NCBI GenBank assembly: GCA_023701385.1
Contig: JAMPXC010000013.1
Span: 1 to 64,000, forward strand
Length of the DNA stretch: 64,000 bases
Origin: Pseudobdellovibrio sp.
Lineage (GTDB): Bacteria; Bdellovibrionota; Bdellovibrionia; Bdellovibrionales; Bdellovibrionaceae
Reading direction: 5' to 3'
The translations under genes were made by a program, and so were the position numbers. The notes under the pieces were generated by a model, which was not told the DNA's origin, ran no database searches, and saw nothing but the letters and a program-made list of their open reading frames with translations. Within the stretch, counting starts at the first letter, position 1; every line of letters begins with the position of its first letter. Below are positions 17,964-25,876 of this stretch, in pieces.

Positions 17964-19126
17964 ATCTAGCTATAAACCAGTTTCGCGTTTTATTAATTGA
18001 TGACGATGAAGACGAACATTTTTTTATCCGCGATCTTTTATCTGATATCAAAAACAGTCATTTTTTACTGACCTGGAAATCCTCATATCAATCCGGCCTT
18101 GAATCTTTAAAAAATGAGTCCCATGACGTCTGTTTGTTAGACTACCGCTTAGGTGAATACACAGGAATTGATCTTTTAAAAAAAGCTCAAGAGTTAAATA
18201 TCGCATGTCCAATTATTATTCTTACAGGCCAAGGCGATTTTGAAACTGATCTGCAAGCCATGCAAATCGGTGCGTCCGAATATATTATCAAAGGCCAACT
18301 CACTAGCCCCTTATTAGAACGCACTTTGCGTTACACTATTAAACAAGCTATGGACATGGAAGACCTCAAAGATCAAAAAGAAAAATACAAAAAGCTTCTC
18401 GAAGAAAGAACCGAAATGGAGTCACAAATTTTAATGCAAGACCGTATGGCTTCTATTGGATTGTTGGCTTCAAGCCTGGCCCATGAAATCGGAACACCTA
18501 TGGGTGTGATTCGAAGCCGCGCTGAACTTGCGCAGAAAAAAGCCTTGGATAATAAATCGCTGCAGCAGGATATGGAAACGGTCATTAATCAAATCGACAG
18601 AATTTCAAAGTTAGTAAATTCGTTGCTTAATTTAGCCAGATCCAAACCTTCTGATTATGTAACTGCAGTCAACGTCGAACAAGTTATTAATGATGTTTTA
18701 AATTTATTAAAACATGAACTCGATCGAAAAAACATTGCCTTGCAAATTCAAAAGCTTCAGCCCTATCTGGTAAAATCTGAATCTGGGCCCCTCGGCCAGG
18801 TTTTGTTGAACCTGCTGGTTAATGCCATTCATGCTATTGAAGATGCGAAAGAACATGGCCGTAACGACTCACATTCGATTGCTCTTTCATTTGAAGAAAG
18901 TAATGGCCTAGTTACTATTTTGGTAACTGACACCGGCTGCGGAATTTCACAAGTTAATTTAAATGAAGTTTTTAAACCGTTTTTCACGACAAAAGATATT
19001 GGGCATGGCACCGGTTTAGGATTAACAACTTCTTATAAATTAGTTCAGTCTTGGGGCGGAAGTATTTCAGTTAAGCAGACCTCTGCCTTAGGCACGACTT
19101 TTAAAATTAATCTCTTAAAGGCTTAA
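17960..19126 (+). CDS. Receiver-histidine kinase hybrid
   Basis: A 388-residue protein with an N-terminal receiver (residues 8-130, LLIDDDEDEH and Asp in CLLDYRLG), a short coiled linker, HisKA (SSLAHEIGTPMGVIRSRAEL) and HATPase (NLLVNAIHAI, DTGCGIS, GTGLGLTTS). The receiver-first order suggests that it is controlled by phosphorylation and then acts as kinase or phosphatase. Last gene of the four-gene operon; its stop overlaps the convergent minus-strand gene by 4 nt. Confidence 0.9.
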   Translation: MNLAINQFRVLLIDDDEDEHFFIRDLLSDIKNSHFLLTWKSSYQSGLESLKNESHDVCLLDYRLGEYTGIDLLKKAQELNIACPIIILTGQGDFETDLQAMQIGASEYIIKGQLTSPLLERTLRYTIKQAMDMEDLKDQKEKYKKLLEERTEMESQILMQDRMASIGLLASSLAHEIGTPMGVIRSRAELAQKKALDNKSLQQDMETVINQIDRISKLVNSLLNLARSKPSDYVTAVNVEQVINDVLNLLKHELDRKNIALQIQKLQPYLVKSESGPLGQVLLNLLVNAIHAIEDAKEHGRNDSHSIALSFEESNGLVTILVTDTGCGISQVNLNEVFKPFFTTKDIGHGTGLGLTTSYKLVQSWGGSISVKQTSALGTTFKINLLKA

Positions 19127-19557
19127 TATTCGCTTTGTTTCGTTAACATGTAATAAAGTGGTTTACTGTCTAAACTTAATTCCAAATAAAGCTGGTCTTC
19201 TTTAAGAAAATATTTAGTTTGGCTTCGGCTATCGATCTTCATATCAGGATCGCCTTGGCAACGCACTGAATTTTGTGGATTAACCCAAACCACCCATTGT
19301 TCAATAAGATTTTCTCCCCGCACATATAAAGCCTGGCGCGAACAGAAAGAAGCCGTATTCTTCCAAGTCCAGTGTAAGGTCGAAACACCATCTACAGAAA
19401 AATCGAAGTATAAACTTAAATCCGGATCTAAGGGTGGATACTGTTGGCCTTCATAAACAAATCCCGTATAGAGCCAGCGTCCAAGAAGTCTATCGCTGGC
19501 TAACAAATTAAAACTTAACAAAAAAAGGCTTAAGTAAAGAATCAATGCTCTTTTCAA
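19123..19557 (-). CDS. Exported protein of unknown function (lipocalin-like size)
   Basis: A 144-residue protein with a signal peptide (KRALILYLSLFLLSFNLLAS), then GRWLYTGFVYEG and a beta-rich body with one Cys pair. The layout loosely recalls small lipocalin-like proteins, but no family is recognised. The start is TTG and overlaps, as TTGA, the stop of the shifted-frame C-terminus of the upstream metallopeptidase, so the two were probably coupled in one operon. Confidence 0.65.
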   Translation of the reverse strand: MKRALILYLSLFLLSFNLLASDRLLGRWLYTGFVYEGQQYPPLDPDLSLYFDFSVDGVSTLHWTWKNTASFCSRQALYVRGENLIEQWVVWVNPQNSVRCQGDPDMKIDSRSQTKYFLKEDQLYLELSLDSKPLYYMLTKQSEY

Positions 19558-19720
19558 AGAAATCCCCGTTCCTGCATGAGTTGTAAAACCTTTTGCTTCT
19601 GCTCCAGTGGTAGCAGGTCTATTTGCTCTTTTAAAGTAATTATGAAATCTGCAAAATCAGAATACCCATTCAAACGATTTAAAATTCGAAGAGCCAGCTG
19701 TAAAGTTAATTCTTCGCCAA
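19554..19720 (-). pseudogene. Out-of-frame C-terminal part of the M4-like metallopeptidase
   Basis: Past the annotated stop of the metallopeptidase, the -1 frame stays open for about 50 codons (RSAIGEELTLQLALRILNRL, and a charged helical tail ending QERGFL). Its length and helical character suit the C-terminal helices of an M4 enzyme, and its TGA overlaps the next gene's TTG start. One missing or extra base near 19715-19730 would join the two parts. Confidence 0.65.
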
Positions 19721-20920
19721 TTGCAGATCGTAGGCTCCAAAAAATCCACTGATGATGGCACTATCATGATATAAGCCACCGTTTTTTTCTTTGAGTGTGA
19801 TTTTGGTCTCTACGCTTCTGACAAATTGAGCTTTTTTGTAAGCCACCTCGCCCAGACGCGGAGAGTTTAAAAAAAATGTCGTAAACACATCGGCAAAAGC
19901 TTCGTTTAACGACCCGCCTTCGCCGGTAAACGGCAATCGCGCCAGATGATCGATCACAAAGTGCGACGTCTCGTGCATAACAATTGAAGGGTCTAAATAA
20001 ATTTTAGAAAAAACAATATCGTCTCCGGTCCCGAGTCTTATTTTTTCATTGTAGTAGAATGCGGCATTCGTTTTTTCAGGAAAGCCGACTTGAGTTAAAA
20101 TATTAACATTACTATCTAGATCAACGGCGAACTTTTCGCTAAACCAGTTCAAAATCTTATTGGCGAAATAAAAGGCCTGGATTTGGTCAAAACGCTCGTC
20201 TGATGGCAGTAATTCAAGAGGCTGTTCTTTTTTGATTTTTGCCAATGATTCAGTCTCCACCTTAACTTTTAGGTTTTTCAATCCATCATTATTTAAATCC
20301 CGCAGCACCTTTACCTGCGATAGATCACTTTTTATCGGACCTTGTGGGTATGCTAGTGCACTGACCTCTTTTAATTCAACGATCTGTGATCCCATTTCAT
20401 CGGTTTGCACGATCTTTAAAGCCGTATTAAATAAAATACGCTGCACCTTGAATGTTTTTTGCTCGCGAAGAATAACCATTAAAACAGCATCCATATCAGG
20501 AGGGTTTAAAACCACTGAAGCTGGTTTTTCAATATCCCATGTTTTATAGTCCGGGTGCTGCAGCAAGAATGACAACCAATACCAAGACCGGTTTTGCTGC
20601 AGTAATTTAGCTTTTTTGAGTTGATTTTGAGAAGGGCGAGCTGCCGTTGCAGAGCTTTCAAAAATACTTTTTTTCTTAAACGAAATTGTTTTAATAAAGC
20701 TGCCATGAACCGGAATGCTCTCAAACACCTGCTGACTAACCGTAATAGACTCACCAGCCGACCGGCTACTTAATTCTTGCTTCGTTTGAATATCGACTAA
20801 TGAAGCGCGGTACCCCGAACCACTCCAACGGGTATGTTGAAGTGGTTTTTCTTGGGTACACCCGACGACTGCTAAAATAAAAATAAAGCTACATGTCTTC
20901 ACGGTAATAAAGCTATTCAA
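19706..20920 (-). CDS. M4 (thermolysin-like) metallopeptidase lipoprotein, frameshifted at the C-terminus
   Basis: A 404-residue lipoprotein with lipobox VVGC (Cys21). Residues 55-85 resemble an FTP propeptide (QVFESIPVHGSFIKTISF). The zinc site is HETSH (316-320), with NEAFAD placing the third ligand at E340, exactly 20 residues after H320 as in thermolysin. GGLYHDSAII matches the segment with the transition-state His. The frame stops right after GAYDLQLAKN, cutting off the final helical part, which continues in the -1 frame. It overlaps the upstream gene by 8 nt. Confidence 0.8.
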   Translation of the reverse strand: MNSFITVKTCSFIFILAVVGCTQEKPLQHTRWSGSGYRASLVDIQTKQELSSRSAGESITVSQQVFESIPVHGSFIKTISFKKKSIFESSATAARPSQNQLKKAKLLQQNRSWYWLSFLLQHPDYKTWDIEKPASVVLNPPDMDAVLMVILREQKTFKVQRILFNTALKIVQTDEMGSQIVELKEVSALAYPQGPIKSDLSQVKVLRDLNNDGLKNLKVKVETESLAKIKKEQPLELLPSDERFDQIQAFYFANKILNWFSEKFAVDLDSNVNILTQVGFPEKTNAAFYYNEKIRLGTGDDIVFSKIYLDPSIVMHETSHFVIDHLARLPFTGEGGSLNEAFADVFTTFFLNSPRLGEVAYKKAQFVRSVETKITLKEKNGGLYHDSAIISGFFGAYDLQLAKN

Positions 20921-21305
20921 CAGTTAATGTTTTTTCCATGTATGTGCCATCGCCATTTAAAAAACGAAGTGCGTGTGTTCCACTTTGTAAACGGCCAAGA
21001 CGAACATCTTTCGAAAACGGCACAAGAACCATAATGCACATACCTTGGTTAACTAAAGCGTGTGATGTAACTTCGTGCACGAACTCGGAAACATTTTTTA
21101 CATCGGCGTTTTTCCAGCGGTAACATCCGTTTGGAAAAATACCACTGACGACAACAAAGGCATCAGACTGCGAATCAAAGCCGCCGGGAACAAATGCTTC
21201 GTTAATAGGTACGACAACATCTTTCGCTGGTACATTTTCGGCTTTGGCAACACTGGCCATTGCGATAAAGATTAAACTTGTTAAAATTTTTGTTACTGTT
21301 TTCAT
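20913..21305 (-). CDS. Small exported protein of unknown function
   Basis: A 130-residue protein with a typical signal peptide (residues 1-22, ending AKA) and a mature part with two cysteines (GCYRW and GMCIM). GGAGAG lies before the ATG. The C-terminus is beta-rich (THALRFLNGDGTY). Family not recognised. Its end overlaps the metallopeptidase lipoprotein by 8 nt, so both are probably made together. Confidence 0.7.
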   Translation of the reverse strand: MKTVTKILTSLIFIAMASVAKAENVPAKDVVVPINEAFVPGGFDSQSDAFVVVSGIFPNGCYRWKNADVKNVSEFVHEVTSHALVNQGMCIMVLVPFSKDVRLGRLQSGTHALRFLNGDGTYMEKTLTVE

Positions 21306-21328
21306 AAACTCTCCTTGTTGTTTGTTGT

Positions 21329-21682
21329 TTATCTGATTCGTCTTAAAGTACGAATTGGGTTTAGAATTTTAAATGGTTTTGCATCTTGAATTCCTAGGTC
21401 GTCATAACTTTTAAAAATAGTGACACCATAAGGCATATAAGCTTTGCACGGATCAAAATGCTCACGAATTAAGATGACGGTATCAATATCCGCGTTACGT
21501 TTTACTTGAACGAAAAACTCGTCAGAGTAAGTGCATCCACCCGATGCAACTTGAAAGAAAATTCCGCTGCTGGCTTGAATATATCCATAAATCGGTTCGA
21601 GCGGCTCTAAAGTTTGGGCGGATGAAATTTGCGCGCCCATGATAATTGCCATAATGATTATTCTGCGAATTAATTTTTTCAC
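21329..21682 (-). CDS. Small exported protein of unknown function
   Basis: The start is taken as GTG at 21682, directly after GAGGA, giving a 117-residue protein with a signal peptide ending SSAQ; the longer in-frame extension is Cys-rich and unlikely to be translated. The mature part has two cysteines and an EHFDPCKAYMPYGV segment. It resembles its downstream neighbour in size and layout (exported, one Cys pair) and is likely the first gene of that secreted-protein operon. No family recognised. Confidence 0.6.
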   Translation of the reverse strand: MKKLIRRIIIMAIIMGAQISSAQTLEPLEPIYGYIQASSGIFFQVASGGCTYSDEFFVQVKRNADIDTVILIREHFDPCKAYMPYGVTIFKSYDDLGIQDAKPFKILNPIRTLRRIR

Positions 21683-21927
21683 GTGGTCCTCGGTTGTTAA
21701 ATGTTTTGACGAAAAACATTCAAAGCAATGGCCGGACCAACAGCTAGTCAGCGTATAAACTAATTTAATTGAGTTTAAAGAAATTTTTATGACAACTTGG
21801 CAAAGGTAAATGACAAACTGGCGAAACAATGGCGAAACAAAATGCCGCTTTATCTAGCGGCTTTATAAATAGGCTTTTAGAAAGAATTATTGAATAACTA
21901 TTTGCTCAGCTTAGCTTTAACAACTAA

Positions 21928-22059
21928 CTAACGGCTGCCGCCGCCTGCAGATCCGCCACCGTTTTTACCGCCACCAGCCGATCCACCGCCTGCATTTGCG
22001 GGCTGTGCGCTGATTGCTAAAATAGAAGTTGTGATCACTAAAGCGATAAAAAGTTTCAT
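21928..22059 (-). CDS. 43-residue glycine-rich exported peptide
   Basis: A short frame (MKLFIALVITTSILAISAQ...) with a clear signal peptide ending at about ANA, then about 20 residues of two GGGSAGGGK/R-like repeats rich in Gly and Ser. Its ATG overlaps the stop of the upstream regulator as ATGA, so it is translationally coupled to it. The arrangement recalls regulator/propeptide pairs. Coding is supported by the signal peptide and the overlap; function is unknown. Confidence 0.6.
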   Translation of the reverse strand: MKLFIALVITTSILAISAQPANAGGGSAGGGKNGGGSAGGGSR

Positions 22060-22850
22060 TGTTCATTCTCCGAAAGAGTATCAATAGCGGTAAATGCAAA
22101 CACCGGGATATTTCCTTTAGCGTTTGGTTTTTCTAATAATTTAATGCGTTCTTTAAAAGCACGTTCTTCGATGATGAGCCATTCTTTGTAGGTTTCTTCG
22201 CTCAGCGACTCAAAATAAAGTGACATGTAATTTCCGTAATGTAAATCGGCGTTGCCCGGCTTTAAAAAACGCTCTGTTAACCTTAAGCCCACAGATTTAA
22301 TCGTTGCCCCCGAAAATGAAGATCTGACTTCGCCTTGACCAAATAGGCCGTTACCTAAAGAACGAATCACTTTTTGATCGATCATCTTCTTTAGAACTTC
22401 TAAGCCATAAGAACCAAAGCGCTGCTCTACGTACGATGTGCTAAAAGGTCTTGTTTCAGCTAAAACATACAATTCAGTAAAACAGGGATCTTTTTGCATA
22501 TCGTTTTCGATATCAAAATGAAATCGATTTAACGGAGATGATTTTAACTGCGGGTCTGAACTTTTTAAACGTTCTCGAATCACCGGCGGAGCTTTTTCAA
22601 TAAGGTCATTGATCACACGGGTGTCTAACAAACATGAATAAAGCTTATATAACGTAGAATAGACAGGAGTGTGTATCTTGTCACGTAAACGTCCTAGCGT
22701 TTTTACGTGAATTTGTGACTTTGTGGCTAACATTGAAAGACCTTTTTTCGGGTCTTTAAAACGCATCAAATAGGCTTCGATATCTCGTGATACTTGATCG
22801 GAGATAGAAACATCCTGGGCGTTCGAATTTTGTTCGATGTTAAGTTCCAC
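22056..22850 (-). CDS. Putative HTH transcriptional regulator (TIGR02147-like)
   Basis: A 264-residue soluble protein. Residues 20-80 form a short helical region with a possible helix-turn-helix (KKGLSMLATKSQIHVKTLGR), and a second winged-helix-like region lies around 125-170 (FSTSYVEQRFGSYGLEVLKK, then KVIRSLGNGLFG). The layout recalls TIGR02147/DUF4423 regulators, which are common in Bdellovibrio and Fibrobacter, but the match is by eye only. It shares an ATGA overlap with the downstream exported glycine-rich peptide. Confidence 0.5.
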   Translation of the reverse strand: MELNIEQNSNAQDVSISDQVSRDIEAYLMRFKDPKKGLSMLATKSQIHVKTLGRLRDKIHTPVYSTLYKLYSCLLDTRVINDLIEKAPPVIRERLKSSDPQLKSSPLNRFHFDIENDMQKDPCFTELYVLAETRPFSTSYVEQRFGSYGLEVLKKMIDQKVIRSLGNGLFGQGEVRSSFSGATIKSVGLRLTERFLKPGNADLHYGNYMSLYFESLSEETYKEWLIIEERAFKERIKLLEKPNAKGNIPVFAFTAIDTLSENEQ

Positions 22851-22909
22851 TATACACCTTAATTTTGAAGTTTCTGATTAGCGTAAAGACTTATAAGACA
22901 CAATGAGAA

Positions 22910-22943
22910 AACGCCCTGAAACCGAGGGGTGGCTCAGGGCGTT
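22910..22943 (-). terminator. Terminator of the tandem secreted-protein genes
   Basis: A 10-bp stem (22910-22919 with 22934-22943, AACGCCCTGA) with a 14-nt loop. Read on the minus strand it is followed by TTTTC, 26 nt beyond the stop of the gene ending at 22969. Confidence 0.8.
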
Positions 22944-22968
22944 CACTATTTAAGCAAAATACTCGTAA

Positions 22969-23430
22969 TTAGTGGCAGTTTTGTACTGTGAAAGCTTTGT
23001 GAAATAAAAACTCTACACGGTCATTTTTGCCACCCATAACTTTAGAAACTTTAACCATAACAGTTAATGGGTATGTGCCAGAGATCACTTTGTCTTCACA
23101 AACGCGTTGATCGTTTTGCGTGTAGTTGCAATCCCAAGAAGTGCGAGTGTAGTTGATTGGCGTTGATAAGTATTTTTCACCTTTACAAACTTCTTTAGAT
23201 TGGTTTTTACCGATGTAGATAGTTTCACATTGTTTAACTGGTTTGATCGTACGTAAGTTGTTACCATCTTTACAAGTAAACATGTAGTCTACAGCGTGAC
23301 CCATGAATACTGTAGGTGCGTCGATTTGGATTCTTGGGTCATTTTGTAAAGTTTCCCAAGATGTTGCTGCTGTGTAAGCAGAAGCTGTTGCGCTAGCTAA
23401 TAAAGCGATGATTGCGATTAATTTGTTCAT
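22969..23430 (-). CDS. Exported protein, tandem paralogue B
   Basis: A 153-residue protein with a signal peptide (residues 1-18, ending ASA) and a mature domain with six or more cysteines. It is nearly identical to the upstream neighbour over most of its length, including the leader with GGGAG before the ATG; differences cluster in the middle (CNYTQNDQRVC) and in a few surface positions. No known family was recognised. A terminator follows. Confidence 0.8.
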   Translation of the reverse strand: MNKLIAIIALLASATASAYTAATSWETLQNDPRIQIDAPTVFMGHAVDYMFTCKDGNNLRTIKPVKQCETIYIGKNQSKEVCKGEKYLSTPINYTRTSWDCNYTQNDQRVCEDKVISGTYPLTVMVKVSKVMGGKNDRVEFLFHKAFTVQNCH

Positions 23431-23479
23431 AATAACTCCCTTTTTGTTATTTGTTTTTGTTGTTCAATTAAATTTAAAA

Positions 23480-23950
23480 TTAGTAGCAGTTTGGTACTGT
23501 GAAAGCTTTGTTAAATAAGAACTCTACACGGTCATTTTTGCCACCCATAACTTTAGAAACTTTAACCATAACAGTTAATGGGTATGTGCCAGAGATCACT
23601 TTGTCGCTACAAACGCTTTGACCGTTATGTCCGCCACCAAAATAGTTGCAATCCCAAGAAGTGCGAGTGTAGTTGATCGGCGTTGATAAGTATTTTTCGC
23701 CTTTGCAAACTTCTTTAGATTGGTTTTGGCCAATGTAAATTGTTTCACATTGTTTAACTGGCTTTTGGGTACGTAAAAAAGCACCGTCAACACATGTGAA
23801 TGTGTAATCAATAGCGTGACCCATGAATACAGTTGGTGCGTCGATTTGGATTCTTGGATCGTTCTGTAAAGTTTCCCAAGATGTTGATGCTGTGTAAGCA
23901 GAAGCTGTAGTTCCAGCTAATAATGCAATGATTGCGATAAATTTATTCAT
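23480..23950 (-). CDS. Exported protein, tandem paralogue A
   Basis: A 156-residue exported protein, the upstream copy of a tandem duplication. The mature domain begins YTASTSWETLQNDPRIQ and contains a conserved KPVKQCETIYIG segment and about eight cysteines, so a disulfide-stabilised beta fold is likely. Compared with the second copy it has a GGGHNGQS insert. The 5' leader is also duplicated. Function unknown. Twin dyads lie 100-160 bp upstream. Confidence 0.8.
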   Translation of the reverse strand: MNKFIAIIALLAGTTASAYTASTSWETLQNDPRIQIDAPTVFMGHAIDYTFTCVDGAFLRTQKPVKQCETIYIGQNQSKEVCKGEKYLSTPINYTRTSWDCNYFGGGHNGQSVCSDKVISGTYPLTVMVKVSKVMGGKNDRVEFLFNKAFTVPNCY

Positions 23951-24053
23951 AATAACTCCCTTGTGTTATTTTTTAAATATTCAATTTTGGATGACTGGTG
24001 TTTCGCAAGTCTTCAGAACTTTGTATATTGAAAAACAAGGGGCCATTTTGGTT

Positions 24054-24109
24054 TTATGGACAGACAAAACTTTGTCCATAAGAAATCTGGGACAAACATT
24101 TCTTTGTCC
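24054..24109. promoter_or_regulatory. Twin GGAC-type dyads upstream of the tandem secreted genes
   Basis: Two adjacent inverted repeats: TTATGGAC (24054-24061) with GTCCATAA (24074-24081), and GGACAAA (24090-24096) with TTTGTCC (24103-24109). They lie 104-159 bp upstream of the gene starting at 23950 and are plausible operators. No coding function is seen in 23951-24177. Confidence 0.45.
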
Positions 24110-24177
24110 ACAGGTTTTGAACAAACCGCAACATAGAATGTAAAGCTATTGAAAATTTAATGAGAACGCATTGAGAA

Positions 24178-25611
24178 CTAAAGTATTTCAGCGATATGCC
24201 CATCCGGACGAATTAAGTACGCAGCATCTTTTCTAAGTCTTTTTTCTTTCATTTCATCATTCCACGTAAAATAATGAATCCGGTATTTAGATTCAATCGT
24301 GCGATCGCCGTAGATATGCACTTGCCAGTCTAATGATTGCAGAAATTTAAAATTATCTACACTTTCAATCCACGGCAAACGGTCACCTGTCTGTAGTTCG
24401 GTCACTGTATTTAGAGGATGCGGGTTATACGTAATACCAGTTTGCGATAATGTGCGAAAAACAAAACTTCCCGTGCTGGCGCGCTTAAAAATTCGTGGAA
24501 GAATTAATGGAATCGCTTTCGTCCGTACAAATCTCGCAATAGGCCCATTATTAGAAATAAATCTAAAGGCACGATCTGTGGTTTGAACTAGTTGTTTGGC
24601 AAAACTGATTCGCTCTGTTTCATACGACGATAAAAGTCTTTCTTCAAAGTTACCGTTAAGCACTTCACCTAATTTCCACGCCAGGTTTACCGCATCACCA
24701 ATTCCGGTATTCATGCCCTGCCCGCCTAACGGTGAATGAATGTGACTAGCATCACCTAAAATAAAAACGCGGTCTTTTTGAAAATGTGAAGCCAGTCTAT
24801 GATGCACACGGTATTTTGAAAACCATTTTACCTGTTCAATGGTGACATCCATTTCTCTTAATAGCCTTGGATTAATATCTTCCCAGGCAGGATCTTTTTT
24901 TTGTTCTGTTTTTTGATCTTCACGAATAATTCCAATTAAACGTGCGTGCCCTGTTTGTTTTAACGGAAAAAACGCCATGAACTCTGACTTATCAAGCGAG
25001 ACATGCAATTCACCGTTTAAAGCCGGGCCGTGTCCGATCACATCAGCTACATAAAACATATGCGGGTAAGTGCTTCCTTCAAAACCCACCTCTATTTTTT
25101 TTCTAACTATAGAATGAGTGCCATCACAGCCTGCCAGGTAATCAGCGGTGATTGTTTCAATTGCGCTATCACCTTTACGAATTTCGGCGGTCACTGCATT
25201 TTCGTTTTGTTCAAAGGCAATAAGTTCCGTACCCCGTTCAACTTCAACGCCTAATTCTTTTAATTTATTTAACAACAAGTCTTCGTGCTGATCTTGCGGC
25301 AAGATTATAATATACGGAAAAGGTGTAAGCCCCTGACCTACATCGGCTAACTGAACTCGCGCTCTCGGTTTATGGTTCACCCATAAGTTCAAAGCTGGAA
25401 ATTTAAATCCCGCCTTGATCACATCATCAGAAATTTGCAACTGCCGGTAAAATTCCAGAGTGCGCGCATGAATCACTAAGGCCCGCGAAGTGGTTTCTTT
25501 TTCTACAGCTTTATCGATAATACGAACTTTAATGCCTATCTTAGTTAACCATAACGCTAACACTAATCCGGTCGGGCCTGCGCCTGCAATTAAAACGGGA
25601 GTATGAGTCAT
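24178..25611 (-). CDS. FAD-dependent aromatic-ring monooxygenase (PheA/TfdB/UbiH-like)
   Basis: A 477-residue flavoprotein hydroxylase. It has the N-terminal dinucleotide motif LIAGAGPTGLVLALWL, the DG-type motif in AGCDGTHSIVRKK and the FAD ribityl motif GDASHIHSPLGGQGMNTGIGD. Such enzymes hydroxylate phenolic or polyketide-like substrates with NAD(P)H and O2; the substrate is not deducible. It has no obvious operon partner apart from a 49-residue protein gene just upstream. Confidence 0.87.
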   Translation of the reverse strand: MTHTPVLIAGAGPTGLVLALWLTKIGIKVRIIDKAVEKETTSRALVIHARTLEFYRQLQISDDVIKAGFKFPALNLWVNHKPRARVQLADVGQGLTPFPYIIILPQDQHEDLLLNKLKELGVEVERGTELIAFEQNENAVTAEIRKGDSAIETITADYLAGCDGTHSIVRKKIEVGFEGSTYPHMFYVADVIGHGPALNGELHVSLDKSEFMAFFPLKQTGHARLIGIIREDQKTEQKKDPAWEDINPRLLREMDVTIEQVKWFSKYRVHHRLASHFQKDRVFILGDASHIHSPLGGQGMNTGIGDAVNLAWKLGEVLNGNFEERLLSSYETERISFAKQLVQTTDRAFRFISNNGPIARFVRTKAIPLILPRIFKRASTGSFVFRTLSQTGITYNPHPLNTVTELQTGDRLPWIESVDNFKFLQSLDWQVHIYGDRTIESKYRIHYFTWNDEMKEKRLRKDAAYLIRPDGHIAEIL

Positions 25612-25620
25612 ATCTCTGCC

Positions 25621-25770
25621 TTAGTGATGTTTAAAATACTGAATTTCACGTTCGTGCTTTTTTGCCTCAGCTAAAGTTTTAAATGTCCCTAAATTCCTGC
25701 GTTTACCCGTCTTTGCATTTTTCTTTCTGGAATATATACGATAGCCGCCAGATTTTAGTTTACGAATCAT
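25621..25770 (-). CDS. Small basic conserved protein
   Basis: The ATG at 25770, just behind GGAGGA, gives 49 residues with the motif KLKSGGYRIYSRKKNAKTGKR and a C-terminal AKKHEREIQYFKHH. Similar small proteins occur widely in proteobacteria, and the YRIYSRKKN...T...A..HE pattern resembles integrase arm-type DNA-binding folds; function is unknown. It starts after the terminator of the L,D-transpeptidase gene and ends 9 bp before the monooxygenase. Confidence 0.7.
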   Translation of the reverse strand: MIRKLKSGGYRIYSRKKNAKTGKRRNLGTFKTLAEAKKHEREIQYFKHH

Positions 25771-25819
25771 ATGTTCCTCCACGCTCAGCAGAAATCCAGC
25801 AAAATTCGCACTCAAAATA

Positions 25820-25854
25820 AAAAAAGCGCCGAAGGGTTACCTTGGCGCTTTTTT
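25820..25854 (-). terminator. Terminator downstream of the L,D-transpeptidase gene
   Basis: An 11-bp stem (25820-25830 with 25844-25854, AAAAAAGCGCC), extended by AAGG/CCTT with a one-base bulge and a GTTA loop. It has A and T tracts on both sides, so it may work in both directions. Confidence 0.85.
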
Positions 25855-25876
25855 TAATCAAACTTGAAAGCTTGGA

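Noticed and set aside
23928-24143. 71-residue plus-strand frame over the tandem secreted-gene promoter
   Set aside because: It covers the start of the secreted protein gene and the twin dyads and has no coding signature.
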